Shown: in pieces, positions 53,771-62,316 of the stretch
Layout of the letters: every line of letters starts with the position of its first letter
Position numbering within the stretch: position 1 is the first letter of the stretch
DNA from: Ruegeria sp. Ofav3-42
Lineage (GTDB): Bacteria; Pseudomonadota; Alphaproteobacteria; Rhodobacterales; Rhodobacteraceae
Direction of reading: 5' to 3'
Length of the DNA stretch: 64,000 bases
NCBI RefSeq assembly: GCF_022347725.1
Contig: NZ_JAKRGB010000008.1
Span: 124,001 to 188,000 of the forward strand
Translations under genes and position numbers: made by a program
Notes under the pieces: generated by a model
Told to the model about the DNA's origin: nothing
Databases searched by the model: none
Seen by the model: only the letters and a program-made list of their open reading frames with translations

Positions 53771-54646
53771 ATGAACTGGCTGAAAATGCCGCCTTTGGCG
53801 TCGCTCAGGGCTTTTTCTGCTTTTGCTGAGACACGAAATGTCGTGCAGGCGGGTGCAGCTTTGAATGTCAGCCACGCTGCCATCAGCCAACAACTGCGCG
53901 CGCTGGAAAAACACCTGGGTATTGCGCTGCTTGATCGGTCGGGAAAGTCCATGGTCCTGACGCCCGAAGGTGAAAGACTGGCGCGGGCGCTGCATCTTGG
54001 GTTTGGAGCCATTGGGGATGCGGTCGCTGATCTGACGCAATCCAGACAGGACCGCCCCGTTCACGTTTCCTTGACCCCGTCCTTTGCAGCATCATGGCTG
54101 ATGCCTCGGCTGCCGGGCTTTCAGGCAGCGCACCCGGACATACAGCTGGCGCTGGACCCGTCGCCTGAAGTGGTCAGCCTGAGCCCGGGCGGCGTCGATC
54201 TGGCAATTCGTTACGGTTCCGGTGATTGGCCGGGCATCCATTCTGAACTGCTGCTGCAAAGCCCGATCGTCATCGTCGCGGCCCGGGAACTGCTGGGCGG
54301 CAAAACCTCGTGGACTCCGGATGAATTAAGCCAACTTCCCTGGCTCGAAGAACTTGGCACCACCGAGGCGACAAGCTGGCTGTACCGGCGCGGGGTCGAA
54401 CATGGGCCGAGTGCAGGGCGCATCCTTTTGCCGGGCAATCTGGTGCTGGAAGGATTGCGCGCCGGTCAGGGCGTGACCGTGACAGCGCGGCATTTTGTCG
54501 AGCAAGACATCGAGGCCGGCAGGATCGTCGAACTGTACCAAGAGACTGAAAACAGCGGTTATCACGTTGTTTTCAGCGATATGCCGATGCGGCCCGCAGT
54601 CAAAACTTTCATTGTGTGGCTGAGGGCACAAGCTGGTAGGATGTGA
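53771..54646 (+). CDS. LysR-family regulator, GcvA-like
   Basis: A 291-residue LysR regulator. The N-terminal winged helix is clear (PPLASLRAFSAFAETRNVVQAGAALNVSHAAISQQLRALE, about 7-46), and the effector domain begins VHVSLTPSFAASWLMPRLPGFQAAHPDI, as in GcvA/AmpR-type proteins, with DLAIRYGSGDWPG. Effector unknown. It is lodged between ccoP and ccoG; its own promoter should lie in the A/T-rich 100 bases upstream. Targets may be the divergent small gene or unlinked genes. Confidence 0.9.
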   Translation: MNWLKMPPLASLRAFSAFAETRNVVQAGAALNVSHAAISQQLRALEKHLGIALLDRSGKSMVLTPEGERLARALHLGFGAIGDAVADLTQSRQDRPVHVSLTPSFAASWLMPRLPGFQAAHPDIQLALDPSPEVVSLSPGGVDLAIRYGSGDWPGIHSELLLQSPIVIVAARELLGGKTSWTPDELSQLPWLEELGTTEATSWLYRRGVEHGPSAGRILLPGNLVLEGLRAGQGVTVTARHFVEQDIEAGRIVELYQETENSGYHVVFSDMPMRPAVKTFIVWLRAQAGRM

Positions 54647-54671
54647 CAAAAGGTGTCTGTACGATGCGCTT

Positions 54672-54685
54672 TTGACCCATGTCAA
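54672..54685. promoter_or_regulatory. FNR/FnrL box upstream of ccoG
   Basis: TTGA-CCCATG-TCAA, exact match, centred 68 bases before the ccoG start. A -41.5 position would give a leader of about 27 bases. Confidence 0.88.
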
Positions 54686-54746
54686 AGTGGCCACCTTTAT
54701 GATCTGGAAGAAGACGCCGTGATATAGCTACATCTGGAGCCAGCCC

Positions 54747-56174
54747 GTGAGCGATTCCGACCCCGCCCCCAGCCTTTACGCCGCACGAGAACCCATTTTT
54801 CCGCGGCGCGTATCCGGGCCGTTTCGCAATCTGAAATGGATCATTCTCGCGGTAACGCTGGGTATCTATTACATCACGCCATGGCTCAGATGGGACCGGG
54901 GTCCCAGCCTGCCGGATCAGGCGGTACTGTTGGATCTGGCCAACCGCAGGTTTTATTTCTTCTGGATCGAAATCTGGCCGCATGAATTCTACTTTGTTGC
55001 CGGTCTGTTGATCATGGCCGGCTTGGGGTTGTTCCTGTTCACCTCGGCGTTGGGGCGCGTGTGGTGTGGATATGCCTGCCCCCAAACCGTCTGGACCGAT
55101 CTGTTCATCCTCGTCGAGCGCTGGATCGAAGGGGACCGGAACGCCCGATTGCGCCTGCACCGGCAGGAAAAGCTGGACTTACGCAAGGCACGTTTGCGGC
55201 TGACGAAATGGACCGTCTGGCTTTTGATCGGTTTGGCGACCGGTGGCGCCTGGGTGTTCTATTTTGCGGATGCACCAACGCTGCTGCGGGACCTTGTAAC
55301 CGGAAATGCCCACCCGATTGCCTATACGACAATACTGATTCTGACCGGCACAACCTTCCTGTTTGGTGGTTTCGCGCGTGAACAGATCTGCATCTATGCA
55401 TGCCCGTGGCCCCGTATTCAGGCCGCGATGATGGACGAGGACACTCTGGTCGTCGGCTATCGCGAGTGGCGAGGAGAACCGCGCGGAAAAGGAAAACGCA
55501 CAGCAGATTCCGAACTGGGCGACTGCATCGACTGTATGGCCTGCGTCAATGTCTGCCCGGTGGGCATTGATATTCGCGACGGTCAGCAGCTGGAATGCAT
55601 CACCTGTGCGCTGTGCATCGATGCCTGTGATGACATGATGGCCAAGGTCGGTAAGCCGCGCGGCCTGATCGACTATATGGCGCTGAGCGACGAAACCAAC
55701 GAGCGGGCAGGCAAGCCGCCCAAGAATGTCTGGAAACACATTCTGCGGCCCAGAACCATCCTGTACACGGCCCTGTGGTCTCTGGTCGGGTTTGCGCTGC
55801 TGTTTGCCCTGTTCATCCGGTCCGACATCGAAGTCACCGTGGCTCCGGTACGCAATCCGACGTTTGTCACTCTGTCCGACGGCACAATCCGGAATACATA
55901 TGACGTGCGCTTGCGGAACAAGCATGGCGAGGGCCGATTGTTCAAACTGTCCCTGTCCGGCGATCCCGCGATGCGGATAGTGATTGAAGGGACGCCTCTT
56001 GATACAGTGAATGTAACGGCGGACACCGCTCAGTTGCAGAGAGTGTATATTATCGCGTCGAAGGGCACCGATCCGGCGCAAGCTGACACGACGCCGGTTC
56101 GCATCTGGATCGAAGACCTGCAAAGCGGTGAGCGCGCGTTTAAGGATACGACGTTCAATGGACGAGGAAACTAG
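54747..56174 (+). CDS. ccoG: Cytochrome c oxidase accessory protein, copper reductase
   Basis: A 475-residue membrane protein with two ferredoxin-type cluster motifs, CIDCMACVNVCP and CITCALCIDACD (about 258-295), plus CGYACPQTVW and IYACPWPR. Five helices and a periplasmic C-terminal domain. CcoG is thought to reduce Cu(II) to Cu(I) for loading the cbb3 CuB site. Start is GTG 54747, with TGGAG eight bases upstream. First gene of ccoGHIS, under its own FNR box. Confidence 0.95.
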   Translation: MSDSDPAPSLYAAREPIFPRRVSGPFRNLKWIILAVTLGIYYITPWLRWDRGPSLPDQAVLLDLANRRFYFFWIEIWPHEFYFVAGLLIMAGLGLFLFTSALGRVWCGYACPQTVWTDLFILVERWIEGDRNARLRLHRQEKLDLRKARLRLTKWTVWLLIGLATGGAWVFYFADAPTLLRDLVTGNAHPIAYTTILILTGTTFLFGGFAREQICIYACPWPRIQAAMMDEDTLVVGYREWRGEPRGKGKRTADSELGDCIDCMACVNVCPVGIDIRDGQQLECITCALCIDACDDMMAKVGKPRGLIDYMALSDETNERAGKPPKNVWKHILRPRTILYTALWSLVGFALLFALFIRSDIEVTVAPVRNPTFVTLSDGTIRNTYDVRLRNKHGEGRLFKLSLSGDPAMRIVIEGTPLDTVNVTADTAQLQRVYIIASKGTDPAQADTTPVRIWIEDLQSGERAFKDTTFNGRGN

Positions 56175-56175
56175 A

Positions 56176-56634
56176 ATGGCCGAGCGTCAGTTTACCGGAA
56201 AACACTTTCTGGCGATCTTTGTCGCGGCTTTCGGGGTGATCATTGCCGTGAACCTCGTGCTGGCCTACAGCGCCGTCAAAACCTTTCCGGGGCTCGAGGT
56301 CAAAAACTCTTACGTCGCCAGTCAGGAGTTCAACGACCGCCTGAAAGAGCATCAGGCCCTGGGGTGGGAAATCCGGGCTGAGACCAAGGGTGGCTTGCTG
56401 ATCCTGCACATTACTGATCAAACCGGCGCACCTGTCGAAGTGGCCGAATTGCAGGCCGTTGTTGGCCGGGCGACCCATGTGAAAGAGGATTTCACCCCGA
56501 ATTTCACCTTTGACGGTACCGCGTATTCTACGCCTGCGACGCTGGGCAAAGGAAACTGGAATATCCGTCTGGTAGCCAAGGACAGCGATGGTGCCGAGTT
56601 TGCGCAGCGTGTTCCGCTGTATGTGAAAGGGTAG
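56176..56634 (+). CDS. ccoH: cbb3 oxidase assembly protein FixH/CcoH
   Basis: A 152-residue membrane protein: one N-terminal helix (FLAIFVAAFGVIIAVNLVLAYSAV, about 10-33), then a periplasmic beta-rich domain beginning FPGLEVKNSYVASQEFN, typical of FixH. Needed for stable cbb3 assembly. The ATG at 56176 follows GAGG by 8 bases and is one base from the ccoG stop; longer frames overlap ccoG. Confidence 0.93.
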   Translation: MAERQFTGKHFLAIFVAAFGVIIAVNLVLAYSAVKTFPGLEVKNSYVASQEFNDRLKEHQALGWEIRAETKGGLLILHITDQTGAPVEVAELQAVVGRATHVKEDFTPNFTFDGTAYSTPATLGKGNWNIRLVAKDSDGAEFAQRVPLYVKG

Positions 56635-56637
56635 GGG

Positions 56638-58815
56638 ATGACCGCTCAGCTCAGCTCAGGTACGGCGGCTTGTCCGGGTTGCATTGCGACACCGGCGGAA
56701 CCGGCGCGACCCGTACCTGAAGATGTGCAGATTGCCTTGTCTTTGCCGGGTATCCACTGCTCGGCCTGTATCTCCAATGTCGAACGCGAGCTGAACGCTC
56801 ATCCGGGGGTCGAGGACGCGCGGGTCAACCTGACGCTGAAACGGGCGATGGTCAAAGCCGCGCCGGACATTCGTGCCGTCGACCTGATCCCGGTGCTGGA
56901 ACACGCGGGCTATGAGGCACATGAACTGGACCCGGGTGCGCTGTCTGCGACGCAATCGGACAAGGCTGGTCGTGATTTGCTGATGCGGCTGGCGGTGGCC
57001 GGGTTCGCCTCGATGAACGTGATGTTGTTGTCAGTTTCGGTCTGGTCTGGGGCCACTGACGCGACGCGCGATATGTTCCACTGGATCTCGGCTGCTATCG
57101 CGCTGCCCGCAATTGCCTTTTCCGCGCAGCCGTTCTTTGCCAACGCCTGGAGCGCTTTGCGCGTACGCCGCCTGAACATGGATGTGCCGATCGTATTGGC
57201 GATTCTTCTGGCGCTGGTCACATCCCTTTGGGAAACAGCGCTAAGTGGTAAGCATGCCTATTTCGATGCCGCGCTGACGCTGACCTTCTTCCTGCTGGCT
57301 GGTCGTTATCTTGACTATCGTACCCGCGCCGCAGCGCGATCTGCGGCTGAGGAGCTGACCGCGCTTGAGGTGCCCCGCGCCATTCGTATGGTGAACGGGG
57401 TGGAGGAAGAGGTTTCAGTCTCAAACCTCGTCGTCGGTGATCTGATCCTTGTTCGCCCCGGCGGGCGAATGCCGGTGGATGGTGAGATCGTATCGGGCAA
57501 GTCCGAGCTTGACCGATCATTGCTGACCGGGGAAACCCTGCCGGTCTTTGCCGAGGCGGGGCTTGCAGTCAGCGCAGGCGAGGTCAACCTGACGGGCCCG
57601 CTGACGATCAGGACGACGGCTGTTGGTGAAGATACTTCGTTGCACCGGATGGCTGATCTTGTGGCCATCGCGGAGTCCGGACGTTCACGTTACACCTCTC
57701 TGGCGGACAAGGCAGCCAAGCTTTATGCCCCGGGGGTTCATATCCTGTCTGCCCTCAGCTTTCTGGGTTGGTACATTTACTCCGGTGACATCCGCACCGC
57801 GCTGAACATCGCGGCCGCGGTTCTGATCATCACTTGCCCCTGTGCATTGGGCTTAGCTGTGCCTGCAGTGACTACGGCAGCTTCGGGGCGGTTGTTTCGT
57901 AAGGGGATGCTGATAAAACATACCACCGCGTTGGAGCGTCTTGCCGAAGTCGATACGGTCGTTTTCGACAAGACCGGAACGCTTACATCCGGTGCGCCGG
58001 AACTGACCAATCTGGGCGATCATTCCCGCACCAACCTTGAGGTGGCATCGGCACTGGCCGAGGCGTCATCGCATCCGTTGTCCGTGTCCCTTGCCAAATC
58101 GGCCAGGGATGCAGGGATCAAACCGGCCAGGGTGGAAGCGGTGGTCGAGGTTCCGGGGTATGGCACTGAAGGCACCTACCATGGCAAACGCGTTCGCCTT
58201 GGGCGCGCGGGATGGACCGGAGGCGCCGAGGGCGATCAGACAGCAGCTTGGTTGGCCATTGCAGATCAGGCGCCGGTTTCATTCCTGTTCTCTGATGCTT
58301 TGCGTCCGGGCGCGGCTGAGGCTGTGCGGGCGTTCCGTGACGCGGGTAAGGATGTCATTCTGATCTCGGGCGATACGCGAGGCGCGGTTCAATCGCTGGC
58401 CAAAAAGCTTGGGATAGACACATGGATTTCCGAAGCGCTGCCGCACGATAAAGCCGCGCGCGTGCAGGACCTCAGCGAACAGGGCCGCCATGTTCTTATG
58501 GTTGGCGACGGGTTGAACGATACGGCGGCGCTTGCGGCGGCGCATGTGTCGATCTCGCCCGCTTCTGCACTGGATGCCGCGCGGGTGGCGTCGGATATCG
58601 TCCTGCTGGGCAACGATCTGTCCCCGATTGCCGATGCGTGTGACACTGCAGTCAAGGCGACCAAAAGGATTCGCGAGAACTTCCGTATTGCCACCGTTTA
58701 CAATATCATTGCGGTACCCTTGGCCGTGGCCGGACTCGCCACCCCGTTGATTGCGGCGCTGGCGATGTCAACCTCGTCCATCACTGTGTCCCTGAACGCC
58801 CTACGCCTGAGGTAG
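56638..58815 (+). CDS. ccoI: Copper-transporting P1B-type ATPase
   Basis: A 725-residue ATPase that delivers copper across the inner membrane for the oxidase. An N-terminal HMA domain with GIHCSAC (about 37-43), the transport motif TCPCALG in helix 6, DKTGTL for phosphorylation, TGE and GDGLNDTAAL are all visible. A second Cys pair at the extreme N-terminus (ACPGCIATP) may also bind copper. It starts 3 bases after ccoH. Confidence 0.96.
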   Translation: MTAQLSSGTAACPGCIATPAEPARPVPEDVQIALSLPGIHCSACISNVERELNAHPGVEDARVNLTLKRAMVKAAPDIRAVDLIPVLEHAGYEAHELDPGALSATQSDKAGRDLLMRLAVAGFASMNVMLLSVSVWSGATDATRDMFHWISAAIALPAIAFSAQPFFANAWSALRVRRLNMDVPIVLAILLALVTSLWETALSGKHAYFDAALTLTFFLLAGRYLDYRTRAAARSAAEELTALEVPRAIRMVNGVEEEVSVSNLVVGDLILVRPGGRMPVDGEIVSGKSELDRSLLTGETLPVFAEAGLAVSAGEVNLTGPLTIRTTAVGEDTSLHRMADLVAIAESGRSRYTSLADKAAKLYAPGVHILSALSFLGWYIYSGDIRTALNIAAAVLIITCPCALGLAVPAVTTAASGRLFRKGMLIKHTTALERLAEVDTVVFDKTGTLTSGAPELTNLGDHSRTNLEVASALAEASSHPLSVSLAKSARDAGIKPARVEAVVEVPGYGTEGTYHGKRVRLGRAGWTGGAEGDQTAAWLAIADQAPVSFLFSDALRPGAAEAVRAFRDAGKDVILISGDTRGAVQSLAKKLGIDTWISEALPHDKAARVQDLSEQGRHVLMVGDGLNDTAALAAAHVSISPASALDAARVASDIVLLGNDLSPIADACDTAVKATKRIRENFRIATVYNIIAVPLAVAGLATPLIAALAMSTSSITVSLNALRLR

Positions 58816-58820
58816 CTGAT

Positions 58821-58979
58821 ATGGAAGTTCTGGCCTATCTCATACCGATTTCCCTTTTTTTGGGCGGGGTTGGCCTTGTGGCGTTCGTCTACACGGTTCG
58901 GTCGAACCAGTATGAGGACCCCGAGGGCGATGCGCGCCGCATCCTGAGCGATGAATGGGACGACAAGCCTAAGCCGTGA
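58821..58979 (+). CDS. ccoS: cbb3 oxidase maturation protein CcoS
   Basis: A 52-residue protein: one helix (MEVLAYLIPISLFLGGVGLVAFVYTV), then NQYEDPEGDARRIL, the CcoS/FixS signature. It is needed to insert haem and copper into CcoN. It begins 5 bases after ccoI and completes the GHIS set. Confidence 0.95.
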   Translation: MEVLAYLIPISLFLGGVGLVAFVYTVRSNQYEDPEGDARRILSDEWDDKPKP

Positions 58980-59047
58980 CCGCTCTTGAAATTGCCGCAA
59001 TGCCCGGTTATGTCCGCCCTATCCGCTAGCAGAGAGAACAAAGCCAA

Positions 59048-59245
59048 ATGGCAACTATGAATCCGATCCAGTTTATTCAGCAAGTCCGTGCCGAAGTATC
59101 GAAGGTCGTCTGGCCGACCCGGCGCGAGGTTCTGCTGACCACGGTCATGGTGTTCATCATGGCGGCGTTGACCGCTGTGTTCTTTGCGCTGGTCGATCTG
59201 GGCATTCGCGGCGGCCTGCAGCTGATCCTGGGTGCATTCGGCTAA
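59048..59245 (+). CDS. secE: Preprotein translocase subunit SecE
   Basis: A 65-residue single-helix SecE: the cytoplasmic NPIQFIQQVRAEVSKVVWPTRREVLLTTVMV segment with the conserved W-P-T/S-R motif, then the membrane helix. It joins SecY and SecG in the translocon. Upstream of nusG, as in most bacteria; a terminator separates the two here. Confidence 0.96.
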   Translation: MATMNPIQFIQQVRAEVSKVVWPTRREVLLTTVMVFIMAALTAVFFALVDLGIRGGLQLILGAFG

Positions 59246-59334
59246 GTCGGTCAGGGCGGGGCGGAAACGCCACTGCCCTCTTGCACAGCGCGCGATGTCA
59301 GAGTAGTTGACACGGTACTATTCGGAACGGGCGT

Positions 59335-59363
59335 GCGGCGATTCGGGCTGCGCGCCGCTTTTT
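59335..59363 (+). terminator. Terminator between secE and nusG
   Basis: GCGGCG / CGCCGC stem followed by TTTTTATT. Confidence 0.8.
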
Positions 59364-59446
59364 ATTCCGGATAGCGTGATAGGATTTCAATGACGGATGT
59401 GTCCGGCTAACAGGATGCTCCGAAGGCAAACAAGGACGACAGGTTC

Positions 59447-59980
59447 ATGGCGAAACGGTGGTACTCGGTCAGCGTTCTTTCGAACTTCGAAAAGAAGATC
59501 GCAGAGCAGATCCGCACGTCCGTGGCCGAGCAGGGCCTTGAGGACGACATCGACGAAGTGCTGGTGCCCACCGAAGAGGTGATCGAAGTACGCCGCGGCA
59601 AGAAAGTCACGACCGAGCGTCGTTTCATGCCGGGCTACGTTCTGGTGCACATGGAAATGTCGGATCAGGGTTATCACCTGATCAACTCGATCAACCGCGT
59701 CACCGGCTTCCTGGGCCCTCAGGGGCGCCCGATGCCGATGCGCGACGCCGAGGTGAACCAGATCCTCAACCGCGTTCAGGAAGGTGAAGAAGCGCCCAAG
59801 CTGATGATCTCCTTCGAGGTGGGCGAGAAGGTCAAGGTCAACGATGGTCCGTTCGAGGATTTCGACGGCATGGTCGAAGGCGTGGACGACGAGAACCAGA
59901 AGCTGAAGGTCTCGGTTTCGATCTTTGGCCGGGAAACCCCGGTCGAGTTGGACTTCACACAGGTTACGAAGCAAAGCTAA
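59447..59980 (+). CDS. nusG: Transcription termination/antitermination factor NusG
   Basis: A 177-residue NusG: NGN domain beginning [20 protein letters not shown], with the [14 protein letters not shown] block, and a C-terminal KOW domain [24 protein letters not shown]. It binds RNA polymerase and links it to Rho or ribosomes. Followed by a strong terminator, so it is not co-transcribed with rplK, which lies 3.5 kb away. Confidence 0.97.
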   Translation: MAKRWYSVSVLSNFEKKIAEQIRTSVAEQGLEDDIDEVLVPTEEVIEVRRGKKVTTERRFMPGYVLVHMEMSDQGYHLINSINRVTGFLGPQGRPMPMRDAEVNQILNRVQEGEEAPKLMISFEVGEKVKVNDGPFEDFDGMVEGVDDENQKLKVSVSIFGRETPVELDFTQVTKQS

Positions 59981-60004
59981 ACGGCTTTGAGGTGAATTTT
60001 GAAG

Positions 60005-60037
60005 CGCCGCGATGCATTAAGCACCGCGGCGTTTTTT
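60005..60037 (+). terminator. Terminator of nusG
   Basis: CGCCGCG / CGCGGCG stem, then six T residues. Confidence 0.9.
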
Positions 60038-60067
60038 GTTTCAGTTTTGCCGATTTAATGTATCGAC

Positions 60068-61303
60068 CTATTGCGTCTGGACCATAGCCGCTCGCAAGAG
60101 TTGCGGACGATCCGACTGAGACGGCAAGAAGACTGCTTCCGATCCGGCATCCAGCGCAGAAAGGCTGGCGTCGTACCACTGCATCGCAAGATCGCGGCGT
60201 TCCTGCACACCGAAACCTTCACGCAGGTGGTGCCCAATCAGCTCTCCATAGGCGGGCTCGCCCATTGCGACCAGCATCAGAGCAGAGCCAACAGCGGCAT
60301 CCATGTTGTCCTCACGGTAGCCTATTGCCAGGCAGACCTTGCTCGTTGCCGCAAGGTCTTCGGGGCTGAGTCCGGAATCCAACGCAAGCTTGCGCATCTG
60401 AGTTTCCGCGTCTGTTTTCGAACTTAGAGGCAGTTTGACAACCTGCGGTGCCAGCATTTCACCAAACCCGTCGCACTGAGTTGCTATCTGGTCTGGTGTA
60501 AGCCCCTGAATATCCTGCATCAGGTCCTCACCACGCGCCATCGCATAGCTGCGGGCGAGGCAGAATTGTTCGCTAAGCGCAAACTCAGGATCGGACATGT
60601 TTGCCAATGTCGTGTAACCGCCATTGGTCGACGTTTGCAGCATAACTGCGCTGCATCGATTGGCGAGCGACGGACCCGTGGTTCCGCCAGAGAATAGGGT
60701 CGGCAGGGTAGCGGATGGTGCTTCTGCAACGTCCGTCGCGGGTTCGATCTCTTGGGAGGTCTCAACCGGGGAGGTTTCGACCGGTGCGGCCACTGCCGGG
60801 GGCTGCGGAGCGGCCGCCAGAGCGGTGCCGCTGTGTATTTGTTGACGGTATGCCATCAAAAGCGGCTGGCCTGCGAGTTGAGTTGAAGCCTGACCTCCGC
60901 TGGTTGCCCAATAGTATGCCTGCATCAGAAAGTCGCGCTGATAGGGCTGAAAATCATAGCCATTTATTGGGTAACCCATTGAAACCTGGTAGCGTTCGAT
61001 CGCTGCCCGGGTGCCGCGGCCGACCTGGCCATCGACCCTTCCGGCATTGTAACCGAAATAGTTGAGTGCGGTCTGGGTTTGTGCACCTTGTGTGGTCGAC
61101 GGTATTCCCGGACGATAGGTCCGAGTTGATCGCGTTGTACTCTGGGTTCTTTTCCTCTGCTGGTCCTTGCCAATCGTGTAACCTAAGACCCCACCTACGA
61201 CAGCACCGCCGATGAAGTCACCTGCGTCGGCCCGCGCGATCTGAGGAACGGTTGCAGCAAAGGACAGCGCGATGCTGAGCGTGGCTATCCAACGAATAAA
61301 CAT
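60068..61303 (-). CDS. Exported peptidoglycan-binding-domain protein
   Basis: A 411-residue secreted protein. Signal peptide (MFIRWIATLSIALSFAATVPQIARA), a glycine-zipper-like segment DFIGGAVVGGVLGYTIGKDQ, a peptidoglycan-binding helical repeat (ALNYFGYNAGRVDGQVGRGTRAAIERYQ, about 79-106), a Pro/Ala/Val-rich linker, and a C-terminal region with repeated Cys and helical hairpins resembling Sel1-like repeats (FGVQERRDLAMQWYDASLSA). Probably binds the cell wall; the exact role is unknown. Transcribed against the flanking secE-nusG-rplK genes. Confidence 0.8.
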   Translation of the reverse strand: MFIRWIATLSIALSFAATVPQIARADAGDFIGGAVVGGVLGYTIGKDQQRKRTQSTTRSTRTYRPGIPSTTQGAQTQTALNYFGYNAGRVDGQVGRGTRAAIERYQVSMGYPINGYDFQPYQRDFLMQAYYWATSGGQASTQLAGQPLLMAYRQQIHSGTALAAAPQPPAVAAPVETSPVETSQEIEPATDVAEAPSATLPTLFSGGTTGPSLANRCSAVMLQTSTNGGYTTLANMSDPEFALSEQFCLARSYAMARGEDLMQDIQGLTPDQIATQCDGFGEMLAPQVVKLPLSSKTDAETQMRKLALDSGLSPEDLAATSKVCLAIGYREDNMDAAVGSALMLVAMGEPAYGELIGHHLREGFGVQERRDLAMQWYDASLSALDAGSEAVFLPSQSDRPQLLRAAMVQTQ

Positions 61304-61466
61304 AACTTACCTCCAAAACAAAACGCCTGAATTCTGGAAGTATAGCACATTCATCGCACAACGCGGACGTAGACGTGGCCGCGAAGCTTGAATCATGGTC
61401 TCCTGGCGGTTTATTCGCAGACTCCTTCCAACTCCGAGTTGCGAGAGAGAAAATTACCATGGCGCG

Positions 61467-61515
61467 CTCGATGACATGGTCGGCGGCTTGGAAGGCGAGA
61501 GCCAGAAACTGAAGG
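61467..61515 (+). pseudogene. Short nusG-like fragment
   Basis: These 49 bases match nusG bases 59861-59909 at 39 positions (my count), in the same strand and codon phase. The fragment would read LDDMVGGLEGESQKLK against Nus[17 protein letters not shown]. There is no NGN domain, the match stops abruptly, and the frame ends ten codons later. It could be the remnant of a nusG duplication or a chance resemblance. The rest of the 248-base gap shows no gene. Confidence 0.35.
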
Positions 61516-61551
61516 ACGGGTTACTTCAATGGCGATGAAAGTGCCTGGCAG

Positions 61552-62316
61552 TTACGGCCTACCGGGAATCAGTTCTTGTTGTTGAAGAACTGTCAGAATA
61601 TCGAGAATCGTAGACGGGCTGACATCAACAGACCCGTCCAGAAAAACACCAAAACCGCCCTCTCCGATCTCGCGCGGGCCGCCTTTTTCATAAACCGGAT
61701 CGAGTGACGCAAGTTCTGCCGGCAATTCCGGGCATAAAGGGGTTTCTTTGAGCACAAGATCCACGGCAGCCAGCATAAGCTCTTTTACAGACTCGAGTGT
61801 GTCGTCTTCTAAGACCTGTTCTCGCTGCACTTCTGGCGCCGTAAGCGTTAGGTCGATTAGCTTGATGTAGGCACAGTTATCGCGCAGTTCGACGGTCGCC
61901 TCGGTGGACATATTCGCCAATATTGCATTCTTTTCTTCGCCCCGTTGAAAGTTGCGTTCGCCGGTGCGGCTGCATTCGAAGATCGCAATGGTTACTTCGC
62001 CGTTTAAATCAATCGCATCGTCCTTGGCCCCAAAGCTCAGGTCATCAAGCCTGACTTGCAGACCGCAATTGTCGACTATCGCGTTGTTAGCCAGTCTTTC
62101 CGGCACAATTTTCTGTATTTCCCGGAGATCGAGCAACGCCCCAACCCCGATCCGTGTAGTGGCAACGGCAGACAGGTTCAGATTTAACGTGTAGGGCAAC
62201 TCCGTCTCGCGAACCGGCAAAGTCGCGTCAATGACAAAGTCCACCTGTTGCGCGTAAGGGGCTCGGGCACCCAGAACGGCTGCCATTAAGACCGGGATAA
62301 TTAACCAAAGTCTCAT
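61552..62316 (-). CDS. Exported protein, paralogue of the adjacent lipoprotein
   Basis: A 254-residue protein with a signal peptide (MRLWLIIPVLMAAVLGARAPYAQ). The C-terminal part, LCPELPAELASLDPVYEKGG-PREIGEGGFG, resembles the neighbour at 62313-63173, so the two are paralogues. Several Cys could pair in the periplasm. Its ATG overlaps the stop of the upstream gene by four bases. No known family recognised. Confidence 0.8.
   Translation of the reverse strand: MRLWLIIPVLMAAVLGARAPYAQQVDFVIDATLPVRETELPYTLNLNLSAVATTRIGVGALLDLREIQKIVPERLANNAIVDNCGLQVRLDDLSFGAKDDAIDLNGEVTIAIFECSRTGERNFQRGEEKNAILANMSTEATVELRDNCAYIKLIDLTLTAPEVQREQVLEDDTLESVKELMLAAVDLVLKETPLCPELPAELASLDPVYEKGGPREIGEGGFGVFLDGSVDVSPSTILDILTVLQQQELIPGRP

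Noticed and set aside
59307-59323. TTGACA followed by TACTAT as a sigma-70 promoter upstream of nusG
   Set aside because: The spacer is only about 5 bases, too short for a functional -35/-10 pair.
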